NCBI RefSeq assembly: GCF_037963865.1
Contig: NZ_CP150170.1
Span: 1,984,001-2,048,000, forward strand
Length of the DNA stretch: 64,000 nt
Source of the DNA: Paenibacillus sp. FSL R10-2734
Lineage (GTDB): Bacteria > Bacillota > Bacilli > Paenibacillales > Paenibacillaceae
Direction of reading: 5' to 3'
The notes beneath the pieces were generated by a model. That model did no database searches and had not been told where the DNA came from. It was given only the letters and a program-made list of their open reading frames with translations. The translations under genes and the position numbers were made by a program. The first letter of the stretch is position 1; every line of letters starts with the position of its first letter. This document shows, piece by piece, positions 8,692 through 18,329 of this stretch.

Positions 8692-8721
8692 TTGGTGTTT
8701 TGGGGCTGCTTTTGTTAGAAT
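8692..8721 (+). promoter_or_regulatory. Possible lonA promoter with extended -10
   Basis: TTGGTG (8692-8697), an 18-base spacer, then TAGAAT (8716-8721) preceded by TG at 8713-8714. The -35 is weak but the -10 is extended. It lies 45 bases before the chosen lonA start. Confidence 0.45.
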
Positions 8722-8766
8722 GAATTCATATGAGATTAATTGAGAGCCATGGGAGGTGCGAAAGCG

Positions 8767-11130
8767 ATGATGACAAATAAAACAAAAGGTCGTCGTTTTC
8801 CTTTATTACCGCTAAGAGGTCTTCTTGTGTACCCAAGCATGGTTCTTCACTTGGATGTGGGCCGTGAGAAGTCAGTTCGGGCACTAGAAAAAGCTATGGT
8901 TGAAGATAATTTAATTCTTCTTTGTTCCCAGTCGGAAGTGAATATTGAAGAACCTGGTCAGGACGATATTTTTCGGGTCGGCACCGTCGCAAATGTACGG
9001 CAAATGCTGAAGCTGCCAAACGGTACGATTCGTGTACTGGTTGAGGGTGTAGAAAGAGCCGAAATTATTAATTATATCGATAATGATGAGTATTATGAGG
9101 TCATGGCGCGCGAGCTACCAGAAGAGGAAGATGGCGATCAAGAGTGTGACGCGCTGATGCGTACAGTACTTAATCAGTTCGAACACTATATAACGTTATC
9201 CAAAAAAGTGACACCAGAGACACTGGCTGCTGTATCCGATATTGAGGAGCCTGGTCGTCTTGCAGATGTGATTACGAGTCATTTATCGCTAAAAATTAAG
9301 GATAAGCAAGAAATTCTAGAGACGATTGATGTTAGTAAACGGCTAGAGAAGCTTCTTGATATTCTTAATAATGAGCGTGAAGTGCTGGAGCTTGAACGTA
9401 AGATCAATCAACGTGTGAAGAAGCAGATGGAGAAGACGCAGAAGGAATATTATTTGCGCGAGCAAATGAAAGCGATCCAGAAAGAACTCGGCGAGAAGGA
9501 AGGTCGAGTGGGAGAAGCAGAAGAGCTGCGGACTTTAATGGAAGAGAAGAATCTGCCGGAACGCGTGAAAGAGAAGATGGAGAAGGAAATCGATCGTCTG
9601 GAAAAAATGCCAGTGAGCTCAGCGGAAGGTGGCGTAATTCGCAATTATGTGGATTGGCTGCTGGGTCTTCCTTGGAATGAACAGACAGAAGATGATCTCG
9701 ACATCAAGAAGGCGGAGCAAGTTCTGGATGAGGACCACTATGGTTTGGAAAAACCAAAAGAGCGGGTTTTGGAATATTTAGCCGTTCAGCAGCTGGTTAA
9801 GAAGCTAAAAGGTCCGATTCTATGTCTTGTAGGGCCTCCAGGTGTGGGGAAAACCTCCCTGGCGCGTTCCATCGCCCGTTCACTCAATCGTAAGTTCGTT
9901 CGCATTTCGCTTGGCGGTGTGCGTGATGAAGCAGAGATCCGTGGTCATCGCCGGACTTATGTGGGAGCGATGCCAGGTCGAATCATCCAAGGGATGAAGA
10001 CGGCTGGTACGATTAATCCGGTTATCCTGTTAGATGAAATTGATAAAATGGCTGCAGATTTCCGGGGAGATCCATCCTCAGCATTGCTTGAGGTGCTTGA
10101 TCCAGAACAGAACAATACATTCAGTGACCATTTCGTGGAGCTTCCGTTCGACTTGTCGAATGTAATGTTCGTAACGACGGCGAATGTAGTGCATAACATT
10201 CCGCGGCCGCTTCTCGACCGGATGGAAATGCTGTTCATTCCGGGATACACGGAACTGGAGAAGCTGCAGATTGGTAGTCGTTATCTTTTGCCGAAGCAGA
10301 AGAAGAACCATGGTCTTACAGAAGAGCAACTGATCATCGAAGATGACAGTTTATTGCGTATCGTGCGCGAATATACTCGTGAATCCGGTGTGCGTAATTT
10401 GGAACAGCAGATTGCAGCGTTATGCCGCAAGGCCGCGAAACAGATTGTGTCCAAGGAAAAAGAAAGTGTAGTTATACTGCCGGATGACATCAAGGATTAC
10501 CTAGGTGCATCGAAATACCGTTACGGTATGGCGGAGCTTGAAGACCAGATCGGTACGGTCACTGGACTGGCTTGGACTGAGGTTGGTGGCGATACGCTGC
10601 TAATCGAAGTTACTGTTGTGCAAGGAACAGGTAAGCTAACCCTTACTGGACAACTGGGCGATGTAATGAAGGAGTCAGCGCAGGCTGCTTTTAGTTATAC
10701 TCGTTCGAAGGCGGAGGAGCTGGGGCTCCAGCCTGATTTTTATGAGAAGATTGATATTCATATCCACATTCCTGAAGGCGCGATTCCGAAGGATGGTCCG
10801 TCTGCAGGGATTACAATTGCTACCGCTTTGATCTCCGCGCTCACGAAGCGTTATGTTTCGAAGGATGTGGCCATGACCGGTGAGATCACCCTGCGTGGAC
10901 GTGTATTGCCGATCGGTGGACTGAAAGAGAAATCTCTAGCCGCACACCGGGCCGGATATAAGAAGATCCTTCTTCCCAAAGACAATGAACGTGATCTGAA
11001 AGAAATTCCAGAGAGTGTGCGTAATGATGTGGAGTTCATACCGGTATCTAATATGGATCAGGTATTGCATCATGCGTTAGTTGAATATCATAATGAAATT
11101 AGCAGTGAGCCACCGAGTAGTGTGCATTAG
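8767..11130 (+). CDS. lonA: ATP-dependent protease LonA
   Basis: Cytoplasmic AAA+ serine protease for damaged and regulatory proteins. A LAN N-domain starts with FPLLPLRGLLVYPSMVLHLD, a long coiled helical region follows (about 200-300), then Walker A GPPGVGKT at 356-363. The protease domain has Ser679 (DGPSAG) and Lys722, 43 residues apart. The ATG at 8767 is preferred because GGGAGGTG lies about 9 bases upstream; an in-frame start at 8740 lacks one. The 787 residues fit. engB starts 12 bases after the stop, the same lonA-engB pairing as in Bacillus. Confidence 0.97.
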   Translation: MMTNKTKGRRFPLLPLRGLLVYPSMVLHLDVGREKSVRALEKAMVEDNLILLCSQSEVNIEEPGQDDIFRVGTVANVRQMLKLPNGTIRVLVEGVERAEIINYIDNDEYYEVMARELPEEEDGDQECDALMRTVLNQFEHYITLSKKVTPETLAAVSDIEEPGRLADVITSHLSLKIKDKQEILETIDVSKRLEKLLDILNNEREVLELERKINQRVKKQMEKTQKEYYLREQMKAIQKELGEKEGRVGEAEELRTLMEEKNLPERVKEKMEKEIDRLEKMPVSSAEGGVIRNYVDWLLGLPWNEQTEDDLDIKKAEQVLDEDHYGLEKPKERVLEYLAVQQLVKKLKGPILCLVGPPGVGKTSLARSIARSLNRKFVRISLGGVRDEAEIRGHRRTYVGAMPGRIIQGMKTAGTINPVILLDEIDKMAADFRGDPSSALLEVLDPEQNNTFSDHFVELPFDLSNVMFVTTANVVHNIPRPLLDRMEMLFIPGYTELEKLQIGSRYLLPKQKKNHGLTEEQLIIEDDSLLRIVREYTRESGVRNLEQQIAALCRKAAKQIVSKEKESVVILPDDIKDYLGASKYRYGMAELEDQIGTVTGLAWTEVGGDTLLIEVTVVQGTGKLTLTGQLGDVMKESAQAAFSYTRSKAEELGLQPDFYEKIDIHIHIPEGAIPKDGPSAGITIATALISALTKRYVSKDVAMTGEITLRGRVLPIGGLKEKSLAAHRAGYKKILLPKDNERDLKEIPESVRNDVEFIPVSNMDQVLHHALVEYHNEISSEPPSSVH

Positions 11131-11142
11131 AAAGGAAGTCCT

Positions 11143-11811
11143 ATGAAAGTTAATATTGCCGAATTTATAATCAGTGCCGTTGGCCCTGATCAATACCCTG
11201 ATGATGCTTTGCCAGAGGTTGCTCTGGCAGGGCGCTCCAATGTAGGGAAGTCATCCCTCATTAACCGAATGATTAACCGCAAGAATCTGGCTCGGACAAG
11301 CTCCACCCCAGGTAAGACACAGCATATGAACTATTACCGTATCAATGAAGACAGCATGTATTTTGTTGACTTTCCAGGTTACGGATATGCAAAAGTGTCG
11401 AAGACGCAACGTGCAACATGGGGCAAAATGGTGGAGAAATATCTCTCTGAGCGTGATACGTTGAAGCTTGTTCTGCTCATCGTGGACCTACGTCATCCGC
11501 CTACCAGTAACGATAAGATGATGTTCGACTGGTTGAAGCATTATGATCTTCCTATGTGTGTAGTAGCGACTAAGGCAGATAAGATTCCAAAGACTCGTTG
11601 GCAAAAGCATATCAAGATCATGAAGCAGGAGCTTGGTGTGCTGCCAGGAGATAATTTCATCCCATTTTCTTCGGAGATTGGTTTAGGCAAAGATGAGCTT
11701 TGGGGATTAATCGATGGGTATGTTTTCTCTTCGAATAATGAAACTCCAGATGCTGAGGATGCTGAAATAGCCGCAAATGAACCTCAGTCAGAGGAATCTA
11801 CTGAAGCTTAG
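11143..11811 (+). CDS. engB: Ribosome biogenesis GTP-binding protein EngB (YsxC)
   Basis: Essential GTPase that helps assemble the large ribosomal subunit. G1 motif GRSNVGKS is at 30-37, followed by G3 DFPGYGYAKV and G4 TKAD. The 222 residues include an acidic tail (NNETPDAEDAEIAANEPQSE) longer than usual. AGAAAGGAAGTCCT precedes the ATG, 12 bases after lonA. In B. subtilis hemA follows directly; here a terminator and the 23-kb polysaccharide locus intervene. Confidence 0.96.
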   Translation: MKVNIAEFIISAVGPDQYPDDALPEVALAGRSNVGKSSLINRMINRKNLARTSSTPGKTQHMNYYRINEDSMYFVDFPGYGYAKVSKTQRATWGKMVEKYLSERDTLKLVLLIVDLRHPPTSNDKMMFDWLKHYDLPMCVVATKADKIPKTRWQKHIKIMKQELGVLPGDNFIPFSSEIGLGKDELWGLIDGYVFSSNNETPDAEDAEIAANEPQSEESTEA

Positions 11812-11835
11812 GACAAGAACTCATTTACAATCAAG

Positions 11836-11869
11836 CAACCATTCCATTTGGGAATGGTTGTATTTTTTT
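11836..11869 (+). terminator. Terminator of the lonA-engB unit
   Basis: A 10-bp perfect stem (CAACCATTCC at 11836-11845 with GGAATGGTTG at 11851-11860), a 5-base loop, and a T-rich tail. Confidence 0.92.
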
Positions 11870-11915
11870 GTCGATAAAACTAAATTTTCTATGGGAAGGG
11901 ACCGATAGATACATT

Positions 11916-12692
11916 ATGAAAGATATCCATTGCCACATCTTACCCTTTATGGATGACGGAGCCTCTGATTGGGAATCTGCCCTCACCATGGCGCAAGACG
12001 CCTATAGGGACGGGATCACTTCCGTCATTGCCACACCACATCACGCCAACGGCCAATATATGAATAACGCCACTAGTATAAGAGAAGCTGTGGAGCTGAT
12101 GAATGAGAAGCTTCGTCAGCAAGGCAATCCACTGCTTGTCCTTCCAGGTCAGGAAATCAGAGTTTACGGTGATTTACTGGATGATCTGGAGCGGGGGCAA
12201 CTGCTAAGTCTTGCAGATTCGCGGTATATTTTACTAGAAATGCCTTCATCACGAATCCCACGCAACATGGAAGAAATCTGTCACGAGTTGATCATTCAAG
12301 GCTTCGTTCCGGTCATCGCCCATCCGGAGCGTAATGCTGAAGTGGCTGCTGATCCATCTAAATTAGAAAGATTGATAGAGCTGGGATCACTGGGTCAGGT
12401 AACCGCACAAAGTCTTGCAGGCGTCTTCGGGAATAAGCTTCAGAAGCTATCACTGGAGTTATGTCGTAGAAATGCAGTACATGTGTTGGCCTCTGATGCG
12501 CATGACAGTGTTCATCGCCCTTTTGGACTAAACGCTGCTTATGTGGTTTTAGAGAAAGAACTAGGTCCTGAGATGCGCGACTATATTCGCGGTAATTCTC
12601 AGCAAATTGTGGCAAATGGTGAGGTTATTCATGGTAATCACGTACAAAAAAGGAGGAATCGACACAAACTGTTTGGTTTTTTTTCCCGCTAG
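11916..12692 (+). CDS. PHP-family protein-tyrosine phosphatase, CpsB/YwqE type
   Basis: Metal-dependent phosphatase that removes phosphate from BY-kinase tyrosine clusters and so tunes capsule or exopolysaccharide assembly. The metal-binding motifs of the PHP fold are present: DIHCHILP at the N-terminus, ATPHH near residue 55, GQEIR, IAHPERN and ASDAHD. I take the ATG at 11916, because the family begins with M(I)DIHCH. The open frame reaches TTG at 11868, which lies inside the preceding terminator. The likely ribosome site GGGAAGGG is about 15 bases off, so translation may be weak. The 258 residues match YwqE. The cognate kinase is at 15744, separated by an S-layer-homology gene. Confidence 0.9.
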   Translation: MKDIHCHILPFMDDGASDWESALTMAQDAYRDGITSVIATPHHANGQYMNNATSIREAVELMNEKLRQQGNPLLVLPGQEIRVYGDLLDDLERGQLLSLADSRYILLEMPSSRIPRNMEEICHELIIQGFVPVIAHPERNAEVAADPSKLERLIELGSLGQVTAQSLAGVFGNKLQKLSLELCRRNAVHVLASDAHDSVHRPFGLNAAYVVLEKELGPEMRDYIRGNSQQIVANGEVIHGNHVQKRRNRHKLFGFFSR

Positions 12693-12830
12693 GGCTGACT
12701 AATCTACCTAATAGTGGTAGAATGGGTTTTATTGGGTGAATCGATGCTATACATAATGGTGTAGGCATAAGGCGAAAAGTAGGACTATAGTAGCACAGGA
12801 ATTTAATACATAAGAAGAGGTGGATATTTA

Positions 12831-14864
12831 GTGACTTTGAAAAAGAAACTAGTAGTATCGACATTAGCAGTTAGCATGGCAGCGGTTGCTGTAGCAGGAC
12901 TTCCGCTTAGCAGTAAAGGATTTGCCAATCAGTTGGGGATCGTTGGAACAGCATCCGCTGCGACTAGCGTGGATTTTGCAAGCTTGAAGGAGCGTGTAGT
13001 GAAGCTTTATAGCACGCTTACTGATGCTGATAAGCAGACACTTCGTGAATTCCGTTCTGAGCTTCAAGGTCTTACACGTGAACAACTGGAAGAGGATTTC
13101 GCACCTGTTCTGGCTCAGCTTAAACTCAGCGATGCAGATACAGCTACTTTGTCTGAATTATATAAAGAAGTAGTATCGTCTATTTATGCTCCGGATTTAT
13201 CTGCAGTTACGAATATTTTGAATTCCGATAATTATCAGGCTTACCAAGAATTATTGAAGAAGATCGGTGTGAAAGCCGGTATTACTGATCTTTCGGTTGA
13301 AGAAGTTTACAGCTTCGTCTTTGGTTCAAACGGTGTTGAACAGAAGCTGATCAACTTACTAAAAGGAAAATCAGAATCGGAACTGAGTGACCTTATACTT
13401 CATCCTAACAGTGAATTAGCGAATCAAGTGAAGACTATTGTTCTGGATAGCACAATTGGTACAGCTAACTATTCTTTGAGAGCGTCGCTTGCAAAGCTTG
13501 GAATTACTAAAGATATGATCGTAGTAACCAAGAATAAGCTTGAAGATAGACTTCCTAAAGGAAAAGCAGCTGCGTTAGTTTTAGCGAAATCTTACTATTA
13601 CGCTTATCTGAAACCATCTACACCTACTAAACCAACTGATCCTAGCACTTCTGGAAATTCCAACTCCGGTTCAGATTTCACAACAAAACCACTAACTGTG
13701 GATCAGAAGCTGGAAGCTGCTGCTACTTATGATGTATCTAAGTTGGTACAAGTAGTAGATGGCAAAGCAACTGTGAAATTGGTAGACACCGATACAATCA
13801 ATGCCTTGGCTAATCTTGCTGCTGCAGCTAAAGCTGCCGGTAAGGAAGGTACTTCCCTTACGCTGACATTGAACCTCGGTACGATCACAGCGCCTAATGT
13901 TGAAGTTCCGTTGTCCAAAGCTATTGTTGAAGCAGCTAAGACCAATGGCATTGCGAATATCGCAGTTACATTTAATGGTGTAACCGTAACGATTCCTGTG
14001 AGTCAGTTCAGCACAGCTATTGCGTTGACCGTAACCACTGCTAAACCAGAAGTTGTAACCTCCGTTACAAAATTAAAATTGGCTTCGGATGTTTATGAGT
14101 TCGGACTCAGTGTAGATGGTGTTGCGACTAGCACATTCAAACAACCAATTATCATTAAACTACCAATTAAGAATACTGATGGTTTAGATAAAGAATTGCT
14201 GTCCGTAGCGAAGCTTGTATACGGCAGTCTGCAATTCCAAGGTGGAGTGCTTAACGGAGAGTTCATCGTAGAACCACGTGATACTTTCTCTTCGTATGCA
14301 GTGCTAGAAAATAAAGTAACCTTTACGGATATTGCTAGTGTTCAAGCTTGGGCTGGCAAACAAATTCAAGTCGTGGCTGCAAAAGGCGCGATTGAAGGTG
14401 TAGGCGAAGGCAAATTCGCACCGAAGAGCAATGTAACTCGTGCTGAGTTCGCTAAGATGCTGATTCGTGCGCTTAACCTGGAGAACAATTCTGCTGTACA
14501 AAGCTTTAGCGATGTAAGCTCGACTGCTTGGTATGCACCTTATGTAGCAGTTGCAGCAGAAAAAGGAATCATTACTGGCCGCAGTGCCGCTGAGTTTGAT
14601 CCTAACGCAACCATCACTCGTGCAGAGATGGCGACGATGATCTCCCGCGCAGTGAAATCTATCAATCCAGCAGCAATAACAAATGCAACAGCAATTAGCC
14701 AATTCTCCGATGCTGCTAAGATCAGTGCATCTTTGAGAGACGGCGTAGCATTCGCAGCAGACCATAACCTGGTTATCGGAAATGCTGGTAAGTTCAATCC
14801 GAACGATACAGCTACTCGGGCTGAAGCTGCAGTAATCATCTACCGTACCATTAACTTCAAGTAA
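12831..14864 (+). CDS. Secreted S-layer-homology (SLH) domain protein
   Basis: 677 residues starting at GTG after AAGAGGTGG. An N-terminal signal peptide (KKK then a hydrophobic stretch to about residue 30, with an AxA-like end near TASAA) sends it outside. Residues about 45-260 are helical and unrecognised. A Thr/Pro/Ser linker (STPTKPTDPSTSG) at about 262-282 leads to a beta-rich middle region. Three SLH domains end the protein (about 496-545, 560-610 and 625-675; ITRAEMATMISRA and TRAEAAVIIYR signatures) and should bind pyruvylated wall polymer. It sits between the phosphatase and chain-length regulator genes, which suggests a role in surface display. The middle domain function is unknown. 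It has its own terminator. Confidence 0.9.
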   Translation: MTLKKKLVVSTLAVSMAAVAVAGLPLSSKGFANQLGIVGTASAATSVDFASLKERVVKLYSTLTDADKQTLREFRSELQGLTREQLEEDFAPVLAQLKLSDADTATLSELYKEVVSSIYAPDLSAVTNILNSDNYQAYQELLKKIGVKAGITDLSVEEVYSFVFGSNGVEQKLINLLKGKSESELSDLILHPNSELANQVKTIVLDSTIGTANYSLRASLAKLGITKDMIVVTKNKLEDRLPKGKAAALVLAKSYYYAYLKPSTPTKPTDPSTSGNSNSGSDFTTKPLTVDQKLEAAATYDVSKLVQVVDGKATVKLVDTDTINALANLAAAAKAAGKEGTSLTLTLNLGTITAPNVEVPLSKAIVEAAKTNGIANIAVTFNGVTVTIPVSQFSTAIALTVTTAKPEVVTSVTKLKLASDVYEFGLSVDGVATSTFKQPIIIKLPIKNTDGLDKELLSVAKLVYGSLQFQGGVLNGEFIVEPRDTFSSYAVLENKVTFTDIASVQAWAGKQIQVVAAKGAIEGVGEGKFAPKSNVTRAEFAKMLIRALNLENNSAVQSFSDVSSTAWYAPYVAVAAEKGIITGRSAAEFDPNATITRAEMATMISRAVKSINPAAITNATAISQFSDAAKISASLRDGVAFAADHNLVIGNAGKFNPNDTATRAEAAVIIYRTINFK

Positions 14865-14882
14865 ATAAACCTATAGTATACA

Positions 14883-14918
14883 GCCTCCTCTCATGTAGGT
14901 GAGAGGAGGCGCTTTTTT
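14883..14918 (+). terminator. Terminator of the SLH gene
   Basis: An 11-base arm GCCTCCTCTCA (14883-14893) pairs with TGAGAGGAGGC (14900-14910) over a 6-base loop, then a T-run to 14918. Confidence 0.92.
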
Positions 14919-14945
14919 GCAAAAAGGGAAGTGCAGGAATATAGT
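14917..14945 (+). promoter_or_regulatory. Promoter of the polysaccharide operon
   Basis: TTGCAA (14917-14922), a 17-base spacer, TATAGT (14940-14945). It is 38 bases before the chain-length regulator start. Its -35 box overlaps the end of the upstream terminator T-run, so one operon ends where the next begins. Confidence 0.6.
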
Positions 14946-14983
14946 ATCGAAATATTTCAGAAATAGCTTGGAGGTAATTTCAC

Positions 14984-15763
14984 TTGTCATCACAGGAATT
15001 GGATCTTCGCGATTATTTTCAGATCGTCAGGAAGAGACTATGGCTGATTGTTAGCATAGTTGTTTTGGTGTGCGGTGCTGCTGGTGTGTACAGTCTGTAT
15101 ATTAAGAATCCGGTGTATGAAGCATCGACGAAGATTATCGTCAACCAGACACCGACTCAGTCTGCAGCAGCGCAGCTTGATTTAAATCAGATTAATACTA
15201 ATATTCAATTGATTAATACGTATAAGGAAATTATTAAGACGCCAGCCATCCTTGATATCGTTACAAAGGATTATCCGCAGTTCAATATTACTGCTGAAGA
15301 GCTGTTGAAGAAGGTTAATGTGAGCTCCGTCAATAACACGCAGGTGATGACACTTGTCGTTCGAGATAACTCGTATCAACGAGCCGCTGAAATCGTGAAT
15401 GCCATTTCACTTGTATTCAAGGATGAGATTCCTAGTCTATTTAACGTGGAGAACGTATCGATTCTGAATGAGGCCAAAGTGAATCCAACTGTCGAGCCAG
15501 GACCCGTAGAACCGAATGTCTTAATGAACATGGCTATAGCTTTCATCGTTTCCTTGATGATTGGCTTAGGGATTGCTTTCCTGCTGGAATACATGGACGA
15601 TACGCTGAAGACAGAAGCCGATATTGAGAAATATCTTGGTCTGCCAACGATAGCTATGATTACAAGATTGGGTTCGGAAGAAAACAAACAAGGCGCAACA
15701 CAGGCACAGACGCAAACATCCAGAAAGGCGGGCGAACTCGAACATGTCACAGTTGCCAAATAA
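14984..15763 (+). CDS. Wzz/CapA-type chain-length regulator, BY-kinase activator
   Basis: Membrane protein controlling polysaccharide chain length and activating the neighbouring tyrosine kinase (YwqC/CapA/EpsA group). Two membrane segments (about 20-37 and 177-198) flank an extracytoplasmic domain, and a proline-rich PGPVEPN motif precedes the second, as in Wzz proteins. The cytoplasmic tail carries the LEYMDDTLKTEADIEKYLGL signature that contacts the kinase. The TTG start at 14984 is supported by GGAGGT 8 bases upstream. It overlaps the kinase gene by 20 bases, which implies translational coupling. The 259 residues fit. Confidence 0.92.
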   Translation: MSSQELDLRDYFQIVRKRLWLIVSIVVLVCGAAGVYSLYIKNPVYEASTKIIVNQTPTQSAAAQLDLNQINTNIQLINTYKEIIKTPAILDIVTKDYPQFNITAEELLKKVNVSSVNNTQVMTLVVRDNSYQRAAEIVNAISLVFKDEIPSLFNVENVSILNEAKVNPTVEPGPVEPNVLMNMAIAFIVSLMIGLGIAFLLEYMDDTLKTEADIEKYLGLPTIAMITRLGSEENKQGATQAQTQTSRKAGELEHVTVAK

Positions 15764-16430
15764 ACAACGTCATCTGATTACCGTTACGAACCCCCGCTCC
15801 CCTGTCTCTGAAGCTTTTCGCGCGCTACGCACAAATATTGATTTTTCCTCTGTGGATGAGACTATTCAAGTAATCATGGTAACTTCGTCCGGACCGGAGG
15901 AAGGTAAATCTACAGTATCTGCTAACTTAGCGGCGGCTTACGCACAAGCTGATAAGAAAGTATTGTTGATTGACGCGGATTTGCGGAAGCCCACAGCTCA
16001 CAAGACCTTTTCGCTTAGTAACCGCTTCGGGTTATCTTCGCTGCTGTCTCAGCAGGCTGTTCTTGAGGACACTGTCCAAGACTCTGGCGTTCCCAATCTT
16101 TCAATTATGACCTCTGGACCGATCCCGCCAAACCCTGCGGAAATGATGGCTTCTAATCGGATGAGTACTCTCCTGCAGGACTTGCGTCAGCGTTACGATG
16201 TTATTCTTGTCGATACTCCACCGTTATTAGCGGTTACAGATGCGCAGATTATGGCTTCCAAGAGTGATGGTGTCATTATGGTCGTCAGTTATGGCAAAGT
16301 AAAACGCGATATTGCAGTGAAAGCTAAAGCGAACCTCGATCGTGTAGGTGCTAAGATGCTTGGCGTAGTTCTCAATAATGTGAAACGTAAAGCCAGCGAA
16401 GGTTACTACTACTACTACTATGGAAATTGA
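15744..16430 (+). CDS. Bacterial tyrosine kinase (BY-kinase), CpsD/YwqD type
   Basis: Autophosphorylating kinase that regulates polysaccharide polymerisation and export. Walker A GPEEGKST is at 50-57, Walker A' VLLIDADLRKPT at about 73-84, and Walker B ILVDTPP at 154-160. The C-terminus has six consecutive tyrosines (residues 221-226), the phosphorylated cluster, encoded by five TAC and one TAT. The preceding membrane protein supplies the activating domain, the split arrangement typical of Bacillota. The PHP phosphatase at 11916 is the expected counter-enzyme. The 228 residues fit the family. Confidence 0.95.
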   Translation: MSQLPNKQRHLITVTNPRSPVSEAFRALRTNIDFSSVDETIQVIMVTSSGPEEGKSTVSANLAAAYAQADKKVLLIDADLRKPTAHKTFSLSNRFGLSSLLSQQAVLEDTVQDSGVPNLSIMTSGPIPPNPAEMMASNRMSTLLQDLRQRYDVILVDTPPLLAVTDAQIMASKSDGVIMVVSYGKVKRDIAVKAKANLDRVGAKMLGVVLNNVKRKASEGYYYYYYGN

Positions 16431-16471
16431 CTTGTTCTTTAACAATAATGTTATTTTTGGAGGCACTGAAA

Positions 16472-18304
16472 ATGACAGCGAAATCTAGAGTGGTCCTTTT
16501 ATTCTTCATTGACCTTGCGATCATCTGGTTCAGTATTGTGACATCCTATTTGTTTCGGTTCTCTAGCCAACCACTTGAGAATTATCTTGTTCAAATGCTG
16601 CAATTTGGTCTGATCGCAACGTTTACCTTTGGAGGAAGCCTAATTTATTTCGGCCTATACCGAAGAATGTGGCAGTATGCCAGCATCGGAGAGATCATTT
16701 CCGTTTCAAAAGCGATTGTAGTAGGGGCATTACTTTCATTTGTAGCGGCGTATTTTATTTTGCCAGAACGGGTCCCCTTTGCAATAGAAGTTCGGACCAT
16801 GGAGACTGTTCTATTGTTAGTCGGTGGGGTTCGATTCCTGTGGAGAGTGCTCCATAATGACCGAATCAATTCTAAAGAAACTAAGACCCAAACACTAATT
16901 GTTGGTGCAGGCGATTGCGGAATTTTGATTGCTAGGGAACTGATGGGACCGTCTTTTGCTCATACCAAGCTAGTGGGTTTCATTGATGATAGTGTCAATA
17001 AATATCATATGTCTATACTGGGTGTGCCAGTGTTAGGTAATCGTTACGCTATTCCTGCTATTGTGAAAGATCGGGGAATTCATGAGATTATTATCGCTAT
17101 GCCTTCTGTTTCACGCACAGAGATTTCTGAAATTATTAATCTTGCGAAGAAGACAGGGGCCAAGCTTAAGATTATACCGGCACTTAATGATCTGATTGCT
17201 GGGAAAATATCGGTGAAGAAGCTTCGGGATGTCAGTGTAGAAGATTTATTAGGACGCGAACCGAACGTAGCTGACCTGAACAGTATTTTAGGTTATGTAC
17301 ATCATAAGACTGTGTTAGTTACGGGAGCTGGAGGCTCTATTGGTTCAGAGCTATGCCGGCAGATTGCTCCATTTGGTCCGGACAAGCTAATGCTGCTTGG
17401 ACACGGCGAGAATAGCATTTATACGATTGAGATGGAGCTTCGCAAGAAATTTCCTGATCTAAATATTGTTACCGTAATCGCGGATGTACAGGATCGCAGT
17501 CGGATGATGGACGTATTCAGTAGCCATAATCCACATGTAGTCTTTCATGCGGCAGCACATAAACACGTTCCATTGATGGAACGAAACCCTTCGGAAGCCA
17601 TTAAGAATAATGTCTTCGGTACAAGGAATGTTGCGGATTGTGCAGATAAATATGGTGCGGAGAGATTTGTAATGATCTCTTCGGATAAAGCGGTTAACCC
17701 AACGAGTGTAATGGGTGCAACTAAGCGGATTGCTGAAATGTATGTGCAGAGTCTGCATACCACAAGTAGAACAAAATTCTCAGCCGTGCGTTTTGGGAAT
17801 GTGCTTGGCAGTCGTGGAAGTGTAATCCCGGCCTTTAAAGAACAGATTGCTGCTGGTGGACCAGTCACTGTTACTCATCCAGAAATGGTCCGTTATTTTA
17901 TGACGATTCCAGAAGCAGTTCAGCTTGTAATCCAGTCAGGTTCTTTTGCCAAAGGTGGAGAAGTGTTCATTCTGGATATGGGAGAACCGGTTAAAATTCT
18001 AACCTTGGCTGAAGATTTGATTACCCTCTCTGGTTATGAGCCTTATAAGGATATAGATATCAAGTTCTCCGGTATTCGTGAGGGCGAGAAGTTATATGAA
18101 GAGCTGTTGACGGATGAAGAAAATTTGGGTTCTACAGATCATGGAAGAATCTTTATCGGTAGACCTAATGTGATAAGTCTGAATCAGCTAGAACTGGAAT
18201 TTAAACGCTTGGAACGTGTATTGGCTGAAGAACCTGAGGTTATACGCGAAGTAATCGATCAGATTGTACCGATGCAGCCCGTTGCCCAAGTTGCTATTAG
18301 CTAA
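16472..18304 (+). CDS. Membrane UDP-sugar 4,6-dehydratase, PglF/EpsC/CapD family
   Basis: Likely converts UDP-GlcNAc to the 4-keto-6-deoxy sugar, the first step toward di-N-acetylbacillosamine. Four N-terminal membrane helices lie in about residues 1-115, then a CoA-binding-like Rossmann domain (LIVGAGDCGILIAREL), then the SDR catalytic domain with VTGAGGSIGSELCRQ near 283. The active site has Met414 in place of the usual tyrosine with Lys418 (TSVMGATK), typical of this dehydratase group. The ATG at 16472 follows TTTGGAGGCACTGAA; the frame extends upstream to 16427 over the kinase stop. 610 residues. The partners EpsL, EpsM and EpsN homologues follow at 20034-22449. Confidence 0.92.
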   Translation: MTAKSRVVLLFFIDLAIIWFSIVTSYLFRFSSQPLENYLVQMLQFGLIATFTFGGSLIYFGLYRRMWQYASIGEIISVSKAIVVGALLSFVAAYFILPERVPFAIEVRTMETVLLLVGGVRFLWRVLHNDRINSKETKTQTLIVGAGDCGILIARELMGPSFAHTKLVGFIDDSVNKYHMSILGVPVLGNRYAIPAIVKDRGIHEIIIAMPSVSRTEISEIINLAKKTGAKLKIIPALNDLIAGKISVKKLRDVSVEDLLGREPNVADLNSILGYVHHKTVLVTGAGGSIGSELCRQIAPFGPDKLMLLGHGENSIYTIEMELRKKFPDLNIVTVIADVQDRSRMMDVFSSHNPHVVFHAAAHKHVPLMERNPSEAIKNNVFGTRNVADCADKYGAERFVMISSDKAVNPTSVMGATKRIAEMYVQSLHTTSRTKFSAVRFGNVLGSRGSVIPAFKEQIAAGGPVTVTHPEMVRYFMTIPEAVQLVIQSGSFAKGGEVFILDMGEPVKILTLAEDLITLSGYEPYKDIDIKFSGIREGEKLYEELLTDEENLGSTDHGRIFIGRPNVISLNQLELEFKRLERVLAEEPEVIREVIDQIVPMQPVAQVAIS

Positions 18305-18329
18305 TTCATACATAAAGGGGGATACAAAA

